From Nemophila menziesii (lineage: Eukaryota > Streptophyta > Magnoliopsida > Boraginales > Hydrophyllaceae): DNA of 64,000 nucleotides. The DNA is taken from the NCBI GenBank assembly GCA_029959085.1, contig JARWIR010000002.1, positions 77,094,224 to 77,158,223 of the forward strand, written 5' to 3'. The notes under the pieces were generated by a model, which saw only the letters and a program-made list of their open reading frames with translations, was not told the DNA's origin and did not search any database. Shown piece by piece: positions 48,361 to 60,536 of the stretch. Position 1 is the stretch's first letter. Every line of letters starts with the position of its first letter. The position numbers and the translations under genes were made by a program.

Positions 48361-48969
48361 GAAAGTTAGACAACTGGCAAATGAATATGTTCTGGTGGTT
48401 TTCAAGCATCTTCCTAGACGTTTCAATGGGCGAGCGGATAACCTTACGTAGCATGCTAGACACACGGGCACATAAAATGCCCGATGTTGTGTACTATGTT
48501 TTTCAAATCCCCGATGTTGTGTACTATGTTTTTCAATGGGTAATTAGTAGCTATAGATTGAATTTTTTCTGACACCTCGAGTGTCCGCTATATTCTCGTA
48601 TATTTGTTATCCTTAGTGCCAGAATCTTCACACTTTGGGTCTTGTTCCTATTTGTAAGGGGTCTGGATCTAATCTTTTATCTTATCAGCTTCACTCTCTA
48701 ATGGATTTAGGCATTCCGTCATTTCTGTTCTTTGGAGGTTCGGTCTCCAGCACTTCTTAGCTGCAATCCTCAACGATTTTAGGCGTTTCGCCTAATGTAT
48801 GTTTCAGAATTCAGATCTTCAGTTCTTCTCAACTCCAATCTCCATTGAGTTTAGATATTTCGCCTAGTCTTCACTTCAGAGTTCTATAATTCTTCGTCTT
48901 TTCTTCATACCTTTTTAGGCATTCCACTTCCTTGTAGTTCTGGAGGTCCGTCCCCGTTCGTCATTGTTG
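48361..48969. repeat. Small tandem repeats: 30-bp duplication and ~72-bp degenerate units
   Basis: CCGATGTTGTGTACTATGTT followed by TTTCAA is repeated head-to-tail at 48481 and 48511 (30-bp unit). Downstream, '(a/t)tttaggc(a/g)tt(c/t)cg(c/t)c' recurs near 48703, 48777, 48849 and 48917, spaced 68-75 bp. No gene is recognised; the 63-codon ORF over the duplication is not convincing. Confidence 0.55.
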
Positions 48970-51197
48970 GAGCTGCATGTTTCTTTATTTTTCCTTCTTG
49001 TATATCAATCGATCAAAATCATCTTTTGGGCTAACATAGAAGCACGATATAGCTCATGCCCGTGCCTGGAAAGCCCAATGCCACCCAAAGTGACATGCCA
49101 AACTATCACGATGAAAGATTCGCATATACATCACATACAACTCCTAGAACAAGTTGAAGTAAGTCATTTCTAATAAAAGATAACATTTTAACAATTAATG
49201 GATAAGCGATATAGTAGGTTGCACTACAGAAGAAGGAAAATTTACAATTAATGGATTAAAATCAATGTGTATTCAGGTAATAATTAACTATAGAAGATAA
49301 ATCAATCAATATGTTATAGTCTGCCAAATATTTATATTATACCACATGATTATTTTAATGGATAAAATTTGTTTTACATTGTAATAACAACTTTATAAGA
49401 TTTTGGATAATCTAACTATCCGTATTTGAGTAGATATCAAATAACAATTACTCTATCAGGTGATTATTACTTATTTTAACATATTAACTCAATTATATTA
49501 TTCGGTCTCTTTTTGTTAAATAATACTATTTTCCCTATTTGAGAATTTATTACCATTTTACCCTATTAGTTCAAGAACTAATATATATCACAAAAGTTTA
49601 TCAAAATTCAAATTTTAATACATAATTTAAATCTGAGTTAATTACATATTGAACATTAATTAAACTCCACCTCATAGAAACTATTTGTGAGTATTTTATC
49701 AAGTGGTAGTCCTTCTAATCGAGATAACCATGATTTCTCATCTCCATACGAGCTCCGCTAATTTATTATATAAACCTCAATTACTTCTTTCGTTTTCTAA
49801 ATAAGGACCATTTATTAAAAATAGTGTTCCAAAAATATTGTCCAATTAACAAACACTTTTTCTAACTTTTTTCACTATTATATGTATTTTCAATATATCA
49901 ATTAATATATCAAATATTTTAAGAGAGATATATTTATAATAGTAAATGCAATTATTATGTATTCGTTATGTATGAAGTTGAATAGACATGTAATAACTAA
50001 CTACCTAACTATATTTATATTTATAAATTATAACTATAATTTATTAATATTAACAATAGATAGACATGTGCATTTTAGAGAAAAAGGATGGTGTACGGCA
50101 GGGTAGAGCATACCTTGGGTTGACACCGGATTTAAATTTTTACTAATCTTGATTTGTACCATCTTGGATGGGGATTTTAAAAATCTAATATTTTACTCTT
50201 AAGTGTTCAAATCATAGGGTTGACTTAGGTTTATTTGCATTAAATAAATTATTTTCATATAACTTTTTAAAGTTAAATTAAGCTCAAAATACTTTCAAAT
50301 TACAAAATTACACTAACTTAACATTAATTTTATATTAAACCGATAACTACTACTAAAACATCTCTATGTGTTTTTATATTAGAGGTGGGTGATATGAGCT
50401 TCTATGTGAAAAATAAAATAATTATAAGAGGTCGGGTTGGCCGGTCGGGTCCAACCCGACATTTCCTTTTCTTTTAAATACTAATCTGATCCGTAATGGT
50501 CTGTTTTAGTATTTTTATTTTTTTAATCCGAGATAAGCTTAGATTCCTTACGTGGATTAACCCATCTCGGACCAGGTTAGATTTGGGTTCGTCTTTTCTT
50601 TCCCTGGTTAGTAGTTCGATCAATTGGTCACCCCTAAAGTTCGGTTTAAAGAAAAGCACGAAAAGGGAAGTGAGGCTCTCACTTGACAGTTCATGTTAAC
50701 CATTACTTGACTCATCAAAATAAGAACAAATGTTGCTACATAATTGGAAAAAAGAGAGAGTGGGTGTGTGAAGTATGTGAGAAGAGTGGGGAGTGAAGTG
50801 AGGTGGTGGGAAACACGTGGAGAACACACTCCAATAAATTAGGAGATTAAAAAAAGCTCATTCAATCAATTACTGATATTAAAATATATAATGTAAAATT
50901 CATAATATAGGGACGTATAGTGCAATATTTACATTATCTAGGGGCATCTAGGGACCTCCAACGTTATATTTAAGTTGGAAAAAATTTCAGAATGCAAGCA
51001 ATAAAGAGAAGAGAATTTCAATTCATATAAAATTGAAGGAAAATGGCAAAAATAAATGGATTCACTCTCTACATAAAGGAATGTCTAGTATATGGATGTG
51101 CATTGAATACACTTCAAGGAACATAAAGTCGAAGGAGGAAGGGCAAAATTAAAAGGAGTCACTTATTACATAAAGGATAGAGAATCTTTCAAGCAAT
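48970..51197. other. Intergenic, no gene seen
   Basis: AT-rich. A possible hAT relic spans about 50380-50640: the left end TTAGAGGTGGGTGATATG and the right end, reverse complemented, TTTAGGGGTGACCAATTG are similar, with 'ggtcgggttggccggtcggg' inside. No target duplication was found. Confidence 0.35.
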
Positions 51198-53481
51198 CTA
51201 ATCAGACATTTCATTACCTTCATTATGATACTTCTCATAATGTTCTTCAAATTTGCTTCTATCAAGAGGATGATCAGAATATGGTATTATTCTTCTACAC
51301 CCTTCAACAGGACAGAGTCTGGATTCAAGGCTAAACATTTCTACTTCTTCGCTTTCATCACCAGAGCTAACGTCACTATCGGACCACGAAAAGTCATGGT
51401 AAGAATGATACACTTCAGCGTGAAGATCTAAATCTATTAGACGCATGGGTTGAGGATGATCCCAACAAAGACACATATACCCATTTGGCTTGTTAGGAAT
51501 CCGAGCAAGATCATTTTCATGAAAAATCCTAGTCAACCAAGTATGTGAGTGTAGGTAATCTGGACCGTATGATCCATACTTCCATACAATGTCATACCTA
51601 ACCTCATCCTTTCGAGGATCATATATAGCATACCCAGAAATATCATCCTCAAATAATCTGTCAGTTATATCCTTCATGAATGGTTTAAATTTTTGTTTTT
51701 CTTCTTCATCGGTAAAAGGGAACTCCAAAGACTGAGTACCTTCTTCATCTATTTTCCTCTTTTTCTTTTCTGGACTTGCATCATCTTCATTATAAAACAG
51801 AAATAAAAATGTCAGAGCATGTAATCTTTGTGTTGGCCAAATGTATTACTTGTTTCAGAAAATAGTAAATATACCCAAACATTGCAAATCTACCCCTCAC
51901 CAGTGGTGCAATAACAAGTGTATATTTGCTACTCTTTTAGCTCTTTCATATAACACAAGGACCAATGGTGCAATTAATTCTTTGTGAAGCTCATAAATAA
52001 GTGATTTCTTATCATTGAATAATCTTTTTAAGCTTTCACAATTCACAGACATAAATGGGGCAATAATGGCAAGAAATTTACAGGAAATGACTATAACGCA
52101 ATTAAAAAGCTTAAACTCTTACCTTTTTTATATTCTTCATCTATAAGCTGAAATTCGACAACTGGAGCTTTCTCATCGTCTTCATCTATCATAAAACAGA
52201 AATAAAGATGTCAGATCATATAATCTTGTGTTATATGAACGGCCAAATATATTCCTTGTTTCTGAAAATAGCAAATATACTCATTCATTGCAAATCTACC
52301 CCTCATCAAGGACCAGGGTGCAATAACAAGCTGATATATAAGTAATTTCTTAAAATCGAATAATTTTTTTAAGCTTACACAATTCACAGAATTAAAAATA
52401 TCAGAGCATGTAATCTTGTGTTATACTAACGGCCAAATGTATTCCTTGTTTCAGAAAATAGCAAATATACCCAAACATTGCAAATCTACCCCTCATCATT
52501 CATCAAGGACTAAGGTGCAATAACAAGTGTATATTTGCTACTCTTTAGCTCTTTCATTTAACACAAGGACCAATGGTGCAATTAATTCATTATGAAACTG
52601 ATAAATAAGTATTTTCTTAAGATCGAATATTTTTTTAAGCTTACACAATTCACAAAAATAAATGGGGCAATAATGACAAGAAGGAAAGGACTATATCACA
52701 ATTAAAAAGCTAAAACACTACCTTCTTCGAATTCTTCATCTGTAAGCTGAAAATCTACAACTTCAGTATCCATTCCATCAGCAACCGAGAATTCTGCATA
52801 GAGAAATTTTGCAAAAATCTCTATATTTTTGCAAAATTTCGAAACAACGTTATACGTATCATAAACACAATAATAAACCCTAAATAACTATCGATTCAAA
52901 TTATTGACATATGCAGAGCTAAGTATACAAGATAATTAAACACAACCGATTCCTAAATCTTAAACATGTACATCGAATTTGAAATATACAAAACTAGAAG
53001 ATAAGTAGGTGGAATTATAATATTCAATAAATTTTAAGCAAAAACAGAGAACGAGCCGATATAAGGGATCGCATACCAAAAATGAGTTTCGTGACCAAAA
53101 AACATGATAATGATGCTTAAATCTACATTTCGTTCGTAGTTAATCAAAATCATTAAACTAAAATACTCAATAGATAGACGTAAGTAAATAAGAATGATTC
53201 TGAATCAAAATCTTTAATCAAAAAATCATGATAGATAATGAAGTAAAGTTTATCAAGCTTTTTTCGTGTACTTGAAAATAAAAATTTATTATCCAGAAAT
53301 ATGTAAGCATATATAAAAAGGAAGTAACAAGAGAGTACGTTTCTCCATAGCTTCAAACAAGTCATCTTCGTCCTCTGATCTGTTCACAATACACAGAGTC
53401 GGATTTTAAACATTAACTAATGAAGAAGTTTAAATAAAATAAAGAATATGATGATGAAGATTACGTCAAAGCTTCGGCCAT
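51198..53481 (-). CDS. Unrecognised acidic nuclear-type protein with a C2H2-like finger
   Basis: Five exons join in frame: 53481-53465, 53379-53339, 52793-52722, 52185-52123 and 51784-51198, totalling 780 nt or 259 residues. All have GT/AG ends. The N-terminus is acidic (MAEALTSEDEDDLFEAMEK). Three related acidic segments follow, one per exon: VVDFQLTDEE, VVEFQLIDEE and SLEFPFTDEE. A basic stretch, PEKKKRKID, is a likely monopartite nuclear signal. A conserved-looking central region (SGYAIYDPRKDEVRYDIVWK, then YMCLCWDHPQPMR) precedes an acidic Ser/Asp/Glu stretch. The C-terminus has CPVEGC and HYEKYH, forming C-x4-C-x18-H-x4-H, a plausible zinc site. I do not know the family, and no function is claimed beyond likely nuclear location. 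A promoter probably lies near 53560-53575 (TATATATA on the opposite flank). Confidence 0.8.
51785..52721 (-). repeat. Repeated intron modules within the C2H2-like gene
   Basis: The intron 52122-51785 and both halves of the intron 52721-52186 contain the same sequence: 'cagaaataaa(a/g)atgtcag', 'taatcttgtgttat', 'gcaaatctacccctca', 'gtgcaataacaag' and 'cacaattcacag'. The longer intron holds two copies, meeting near 52385-52395, where a fourth related exon would be expected but none is seen. Confidence 0.8.
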
Positions 53482-53880
53482 GGTTTGTTTTTACTGGAGA
53501 GAGAAGATGAGAGCGCGGGGTTTTGGTTACGAATCTGCTCGGATTTGGATGGTGTACTGAAATGGATATATATAGTCCGGAACTGAGATCTTTAATTCAT
53601 TGTAGCTTAAATCTTTTTCAATTCCGGGCTGTTGTTGTGAATAATGGATTTTTTATTTTATTTTAATTTTGTCAAAAATGTATTTTTGTTTTATAGTAAT
53701 GATGAATATCACCCCAAATTACATCATATTTATATCTAACTTTGCCTGAAAAAGAAAACCTAACAAAAATTCTTATCCATAAAATAAAACAATAACTTAT
53801 ATCTAATTTTGTCTAAAAATAAATAAATTATATTTAATTATTAATAATAAATGGATATAACTAAAAGAAAAAATAAAACC
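53482..53880 (-). promoter_or_regulatory. Upstream flank of the C2H2-like gene
   Basis: On the minus strand a TATATATA-type box lies at 53565-53574, about 85-95 bp before the start codon, so the leader is short. The remainder is AT-rich and non-coding. Confidence 0.4.
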
Positions 53881-54030
53881 AGTTGGGGTTAGCTCAAATG
53901 GATAGAGCCTTGGTTATCCTTTTAGACGGTACAGGTTTGAACCGTGTCAATGACGCTGAGTCCAAAAAGTGGCTCTACACCGGTAGATACCCAGCGTTTC
54001 AAATTTGACTTCTAGGTGTACAAGAAGGTT
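53881..54030 (+). mobile_element. tRNA-derived SINE
   Basis: The first 70 bases look like a tRNA gene promoter region. An A box, TTAGCTCAAATGG (53889-53901), and a B box, GGTTTGAACC (53934-53943), are correctly spaced for RNA polymerase III. There is no matching acceptor stem, and the sequence continues into a non-tRNA body (cgctgagtccaaaaagtggc) and onward to about 54030. The 3' end is not clearly marked. Confidence 0.6.
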
Positions 54031-56560
54031 TAAAAAGCGACAAATCAGTACCCCAAAGGTTCAATTTGTGTACTCCCTTAGTATCCACCGTTAGTTTATC
54101 TGTTAAATTCCACGTGACGTCTAGGTGGTCCTTGCGTGGCAGATGGTCATTCCTTTAAAACCTTATAACCTAATTTAAAAAAAAAACTACTCCAACACAT
54201 GGAGAGACTTAATTCTTCCCAGACAAAAATTCAAAGGAGCTCAAGCATCTCCCGTCTTCTTCCTCACACTAACCCTTCATTGGAGAAGAAACCCTCACCA
54301 TTTTTCTCAAGTCCAAGCTCTAATATCTCTATTTACGTTCTAAAGGTTATACATTCCATTACACTCAAGATTCTCAAGCCCTACATCGTGTAAATCATTC
54401 TAAATGGGTGAGTGTGGTCCACCCAGAAATTGATCTGACAAAGAGCTAAATAATGGTGTCCATCCCAGAGGTATGCTCGGTTTTGCTTATTCCTTAAGAA
54501 TGTGTGTTCCATTTAATTTTTAATGGTGTATACTATCTTATTTTTTGTTCTCTTAAGTTTGTTGCATGTACAAATTCAAGTGGCTATGGTCAATCCAAAT
54601 CACATGAGTTTTCCTCTCAAGCTAGCATTGAGGAAGACTATGGTGATGTCTTGAGTAAGTTTTAGTGGGTTTTTTTAATAGGGTGCATAGTTTTAAAAAA
54701 CGAGCTTGAAGTGCAGTGTTTATAAAAGCTATCAGTTTGGTGGGGAAATGAAACCGAGTTGTGTTTTATGTTGTTTTGAAGCTTGTGTTGGTGAATTGTG
54801 TACTTGTACATATGTGTTTCTTGTCTCCCCTGAAGGCATGCATTATTAGTAAACTAAGTGTATTTGTTAGTTGATTATATAGCTTAACATCCCTTGAATT
54901 GAAGTAGAAATTGTTAGTCATTAATGTTTTTCCTTTTTAGCTCATTGTGATGGTAAATGTAGATGTTTAAACATGTAGGATAAACATCCCTAAGTAATTA
55001 AAAAAAGTGTATATATAGGGGTATAAAGAAGGGTCGAAATCGATTTTTAGCTAAAAATATGACATAGGAAACGATTGTTATTTTTTTTTAATTAGCTCCC
55101 GTGTAATGAGTTAGTGTCTTTTAGTTTTTTTTGTTGTTGTTGTACCGAGTAATTTGGAATTTAAATATAATATAATGGTATTTGTTATTATTCTGTGTTT
55201 TTTTAATATTACTCTTTAATTTTATTGAGTACTCAGTTTTTTTGAATAATACTTTACGTTTTTTTTAACAATGCTTTATGTTTCATGATGAGTACTTAAT
55301 GATTTTTAATTGAGTAAACATCAAGTTCTTGATACTCGGTTTTTTCATTCTAATACTCTATATTTTTTTCAATACTCTGCATTTTATTTCAGATATTCTA
55401 TATTTATTTTCGACACTCCATATTTTTTTCTGATACTCTGTATTTTTTTCGATACTTTATACTTTTTGGTCGGTGTTCAGTGGGTGGTGGTGGCCAGAGA
55501 TGTACAGTGACAACACTCAACAATTTTTTTTGTCTTTTAGTGTTTTTTGTATTATAAGGGTATTTTAGTATTTGGTCATGCTTGAGGCCTCTTTAAATAA
55601 ATAAGTTTTCCACTAGTTTCTATAGGATGACAATCAAGTTTCCACGACCCTATATATCATTCACCCATTTTAATTTTCGTGCTATGCATTATTGTAAAAT
55701 TCATTGTACCATTTAAGTTTTGAGTTATATCATTTTTGTGTTTATTGAATTAATATAATCATGTTTGTGTTATTTCCACCTATGCTACTAACACTTAGAA
55801 AATAGAGTATAATGTGAATAAGTATTAAAGTTGTGATACATGATACAGATTATAGCAGTTGTGGGTCATTTATGAAATAGTCATAATTATAGCTTCTGTT
55901 GCAGAGTGCATAATAAATATTCATAAATTTATAAAATAGGTAGTTTCATAAACAACGATAATACACCAAAGTGTATTACTAGTTTAGTATCCTATTTGTA
56001 TGGATTTTTTTTTTTGTTGTAATTAGTTAGTGAATATGATTTGTTTTACTGTATATAAAAAAAATTGTGACTTTTTTTAATGATTTTGTTAGATATATAA
56101 AATGTTTATGTAGTGTGATTTTTTTTGTAACAATTAATAGTTTTTTTCGATTAGAAATCCTAAATTCCTCCCTATTAACTTGTCTAGTAATTTGAAAGAT
56201 GGTGATCGATACATAATACATTCACGGTTTTCATCTGAAGATATTTATGCAATAAACATTACACTAAAGGTAATATTTTACCAAGAGAATTTGGAAATTA
56301 TGTTTATATCAACACGTACGGTAAGTGATAAAAAAGGACTTCCTCAAAATATAGTTACTTGGAGTTGCTTAAAAAAAAAAGTTGCTCATAACACTGGGCC
56401 TAATAACACAATTTACCTTACGGCCTAATTTAATCCTGAAGTTTTTTTGATTGGGGCTACAATGTGGGCCGTTTTATGCTATTTTTGGTCCATTTCCACT
56501 GTAACTTCTATTTCATCACAAAGTCAAAAGAAAAACAAAAAACGTCAAAATCTTCATTCC
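54031..56560. other. Intergenic; possible decayed transcript unit
   Basis: The interval 54040-54420 has wording common upstream of repeat-associated plant ORFs (ccacgtgacgtctaggtggtcc). A spliced-looking start (ATGGTGTCCATCCCAGAG then GTATGC) near 54452 leads nowhere I can follow. No gene is claimed. The ORFs at 56027-56428 are not convincing. Confidence 0.35.
55325..55470. repeat. Minisatellite, ~25-bp unit
   Basis: About six diverged units of 'gatactctgtatttttttc' type (near 55331, 55354, 55379, 55405, 55429 and 55452). Confidence 0.7.
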
Positions 56561-57271
56561 ATCTCTCAAGTTTCGCGATATCTCGTAAGTACTTCTCACT
56601 TGTATCATCTCGCTCTCTTTCTCTCTCTACAACATATATGCGCGTGTATATGTGCTGTATCAGGTTTTCTCAAGGTTTTATACTCAGTTAAGGTTGGAAA
56701 TCTCTTTATGAAATAAATTCATCTGTTATGATAATCGTTAAGCTTGAAATTATCATTAATTACTTTTTGTATTGCTTGTTTCGTTAATTTCTCGCTGTTA
56801 AGTCGTAATTCACAGTCGATTATCTATAATGTTGTGATATGTTAGCTTTAATTTCCTTAATTTCTTTAATTTCTTGTTATTAAGTCTTAATTTTACATAC
56901 AATTATCAATAATGTTGTGATATGTCGGTTTTAATTTCTCGTTATTAAGTATTAATTTGACAAATGCTGTGATATGTTAGTTTTCTTTTAAGTAATTATA
57001 TTTCAATAATTTTGTTTGGAATTGTATTCACAGCCAAGTTATAAAGCGACACTTAAATTAATCCAAATCTAAGTACTGAAGGTGCAATAATTGAATCACA
57101 TCCTAGCATAATTTGCACTTTATGTTGTACGATAGAACTGTTATAATCGGTTATGATGATGATGATACTTCCTAACTAATTCATATGTCCCGCTTTTTCA
57201 GACTGGAAAAACAGTTGCACTGTAATCATCTTTTTTTTGTTCTTGCTGATTGAAAAATTATCAAGATAGAG
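56561..57271 (+). promoter_or_regulatory. 5' leader of the otubain gene, probably with an intron
   Basis: A donor GTAAGTACTT at 56584 follows 'tttcgcgatatctc', and a TTTTTCAG acceptor lies at 57193-57200. This suggests a leader intron of about 615 bp, a common arrangement for plant housekeeping genes. The leader intron is T-rich with no ORF. Confidence 0.45.
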
Positions 57272-58768
57272 ATGCAGAATCAAGAAGGAGAAGGGAATAC
57301 TGAAAAAGAATCCTCATCATCATCTGTGCAACCATTTGAAACTACTGGTTGGGATGATTCATCTGTTCAACCATGTGAATCTACTGGTTGGGATGATTAT
57401 AGAGATGATGATGTTATGAAACAACAATCTGATATTCGTGATGTTGAAGCTGTCAAAATTCCTTTAGTTGGTGACAAGGTAAGATTCTTATATAACTTAA
57501 ACCTCTTTCTATAAATGTGTACTTGCTCTGATTCAGACTAAGAATGTATTATGTAGGAGCCACTTTCTGCACTAGCGGATGAATATATGAGTGGAAGCCC
57601 AATCTTGTTGGAGAAGATCAAGGTTTGAACTAGCTATCAATGTTCAATTCTTCTTTAAGATATATAGGTATAGATCTCAGATCAATTTTCATATTTGTAT
57701 AGGTGCTTAGTGAAAAATATGCTGCTATAAGGAGGACACGAGGAGATGGTAATTGCTTCTTTAGGAGCTTTATGCTTGCATATCTTGTATGTTCTTTTAT
57801 CTCTCCATTTTACTGTAATTTCTTGTATGTTTGTGCTTTAATGATGTGTTAATACTAATACAAATACAAATACAGGAGCATATTCTGGAATCACAAGATA
57901 AAGCAGAAGTTGAACGTATCACAGCTTCTGTAGGAGAATGTGGAAACACACTTAAGGGTTTGGGCTATGCAGAATTTACCTATGAAGACTTCTTTTCGGT
58001 ATTTATCTCATCTTTTTTACCAGTTATTGTTATGAGTGTACTTTTTACTGCATTAAAAGAGTTGTTAAAATCTGTTTTCATACCTTCAGCTATTTCTTGA
58101 GCAGCTGGAAAATGTTCTTGAAGGGAAAGAAGCGTCCATAAGGTTAGAATGGTAACTTATATACGGGAAATTAGTAAGTAGGAATTACAGTGCAATTACT
58201 TACGAATTTGTAAATTTGCAGTCATGAAGAACTTGTAGAGAAAAGTCGTGATCAGTCAATATCTGATTATGGTGAGTAATCATTGCTGAAGAAGAGTATT
58301 AATATTTGGTGTTGTAACTCTTTGTGTTGTGTAGTTGTAATGTTTTTCAGATTCGTTACCTCGGGTGAAATTCGAAAGCGTGCTGAGTTTTTCGAACCAT
58401 TTATCTTCGGATTATCAAATGTTACAGTTGAGCAGGTACTCAAATTGTTACTTTTTTATTTATTTATTATGTAGTGGTTAATTAAATATTTAATGATTTA
58501 AAAATAGTTTTGCAAAACTTCGGTGGAGCCAATGGGTGAAGAGAGTGATCATGTTCATATCACAGCTTTATCAGATGCATTAGGTGTACCAATACGTGTG
58601 GTGTATCTTGATCGAAGCTCATGTGAAAATGGTGTTGTGAGTGTTAATCATCATGATTTTGTTCCAACTATTGATGGAGATAATGCTGCTGCTAATTCGG
58701 AGAAAATTGATCCGTTTATTACATTGCTTTATCGACCAGGTCACTATGATGTAATGTACCAGAAATGA
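57272..58768 (+). CDS. Otubain-type deubiquitinase (OTU, peptidase C65), complete
   Basis: Eight exons join in frame: 57272-57478, 57557-57622, 57703-57786, 57876-57998, 58090-58142, 58222-58271, 58335-58435 and 58508-58768, totalling 945 nt or 314 residues. The catalytic cysteine is in RRTRGDGNCFFRSFMLAYL (exon 3, about residue 110, with the preceding Asp). The catalytic histidine is in RPGHYDVMY near the C-terminus. Between them are EHILESQD, VVMFFRFVTSGEIRKRAEFF and VEPMGEESDHVHITALSDAL, all standard otubain-1 blocks. The protein cleaves ubiquitin chains and acts in cytosol and nucleus. The variable N-terminus has an internal duplication (SSVQPFETTGWDD / SSVQPCESTGWDD). Family length is about 270-310, so this model is complete. 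For exon 7 the acceptor at 58334 was chosen because it restores VVMFFRF. Confidence 0.93.
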
Positions 58769-60160
58769 GTTTCTTTTTTTATCGGTAAGGTGGAACCAGA
58801 TGATTGGTTGAAATATTAGTTTGTTTTAAAACGTGGTTTCTGATTCATCTTTGAACAAAATAGTTGCTCCTTTTTAAACATCGTAAAGATTGTGTCCAAT
58901 GAATGAAAATGAGTAGTTTAACTCTTTTGTTTTTGCATTTCTTATTCTTTTTTCTCTTATGCATTAATAATGTTTATATCATTGTTGATTACTTTACTCG
59001 ATGACTACTATCAGTAATATCACTACTACATTGAACTTCGTATTGAAAAACATTTTGTGAGGCTTTAGAGTTCCATGTGCCATTCTCACCATCGTTGTTC
59101 ATTATTCAACACCAAGTATCTCCAAAATCGATGTGCTACCTCAAGAATATACCTCCCATACTCGCTAGTAACACACCCCAAAGCGACAAACAGGAGAGGC
59201 AAAGAAGCCCCACACGAGTACAAGGAATTACCAAAGAACTATATTAATATAAATCCACCTAGCTAGACGCCTTGCAGAAATATTATGGGTCCATCGAAAC
59301 CCCGTTTATTTTGTAGCTCAAGAAACTCCCTACGATCTAACATGTGCATCAGTTTTACCTGACAGATTAGTTCAACCTTTACCCCTCCTAGCTCAACGGG
59401 TTAACATCCCAGACAATCAATCACGTAACAAGGTAATTTCCAAAAACAACCATCTCTAAACCGCAATTATTTTGCATTGTTCAAGGACTTTTTTGTCTCC
59501 CAACTTGGATAGGACTTGTAGCTACACACTAGTTTCCTCTATCATGAACCCTTTCCATCAGATATTCCCAAGATAAAGGTTTTTAACGAGGCATGCTTTC
59601 TTAAGGATGGTTGCAAATCCCCATAGAAACCGTAGAATGCATATTATATTTCAAATCCATCGTGGGTTTCAGTTGCGCTCCTACCCGATCTAAGTCGCAT
59701 GCTCATGGATTTAAAATTAGGCTAAAAGGCTAAAAAGTTTTTTTAGTAACTCGACCACTCAACTTGTATGCTAGTTGACCGATCGAACTATTCAACCACT
59801 CAGCTTCCATGCTAGTCAGCTAGATCAAACTATTCGACCACTAAAATTTTGTGCTACTCAGCTTGATCAGACTACTCTACCACTAAAATCCTATGTTATT
59901 TATATCAATCCAACTAAACAGCTACTCAGATCCTATGCTAGTCGACTTGAGAAAAAAGTTTAGTTGATTCATTCCTAAGTAACAAAAGCAGGCTCCAATG
60001 CTTACTCGGTCACATAGGTTACCTAACCTTAAGTTATAATATATCTCCAAAATCAACATATTAGAGTAAACCTTGTTGGACATTTTAGCGTAATTGATCT
60101 CTCTTTTGCATTAAAACACACTTGTTTAATATTAGAAAGAGATATTCGGGTTCAGAAGGA
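58769..60160. other. 3' flank of the otubain gene and intergenic sequence
   Basis: After about 150 bp of probable 3' UTR there is no gene. The interval 59050-59700 is less AT-rich but has no long frame. A minisatellite lies at 59750-59965. Confidence 0.4.
59750..59965. repeat. Minisatellite, ~43-bp unit, five copies
   Basis: Units follow 'cgaccactcaacttgtatgc', then 'tagttgaccgatcgaactatt', with changes, near 59752, 59796, 59838, 59879 and 59918. The unit length is close to a multiple of three (42-45), so an ORF runs across it, but it has no gene context. Confidence 0.65.
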
Positions 60161-60164
60161 TTGT

Positions 60165-60512
60165 CGGGGGTCGGGGTCCAAAGGGTGGTCCAATTGGAAC
60201 GGCTCATTCAGAAGCAGTGGGCTGGGCTTAGGTAGCAACAGCCCATAATCCTTCCACTGCAAAGAATGGGAAGTTTTCAACCGCCTAAAACCGTCAATAC
60301 TAACCGCCTGTTTGATCATATATATAATTGGTTCAGAATATCACAAAGAAGAGGACATAATACAGAAAGAAAACAAAACTCTTATTAATTAATCTTCTGA
60401 TTTTATCCGATTGAATAATTTTGGTTGAACCCCAAAATTTGATTCAATCTAAAAGTGTTTTACACGACTTCAGATTTATCCAACTTAATCTCGAATTTCA
60501 AATTCCCCAACA
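60165..60512 (+). repeat. Putative 5' LTR of the Copia element
   Basis: Candidate TG start at 60163-60166 (TGTCGGGGGTCGGGGTCC), a TATATATAAT box at 60319-60328 and a CCCCAACA end near 60505-60512, just before the gag start. No right LTR was found, so the boundaries are a guess. Confidence 0.3.
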
Positions 60513-60536
60513 AAAGATTGAATCAAATTCTTCGAG

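Noticed and set aside
53881..53960. A true tRNA gene
   Set aside because: A and B boxes are present, but there is no matching acceptor stem and the sequence runs on into a non-tRNA body, so a SINE fits better.
58351..58435. Exon 7 of otubain starting after the TTTTTCAG at 58350
   Set aside because: That acceptor gives the wrong frame and loses the conserved VVMFFRF block; the acceptor at 58334 keeps it.
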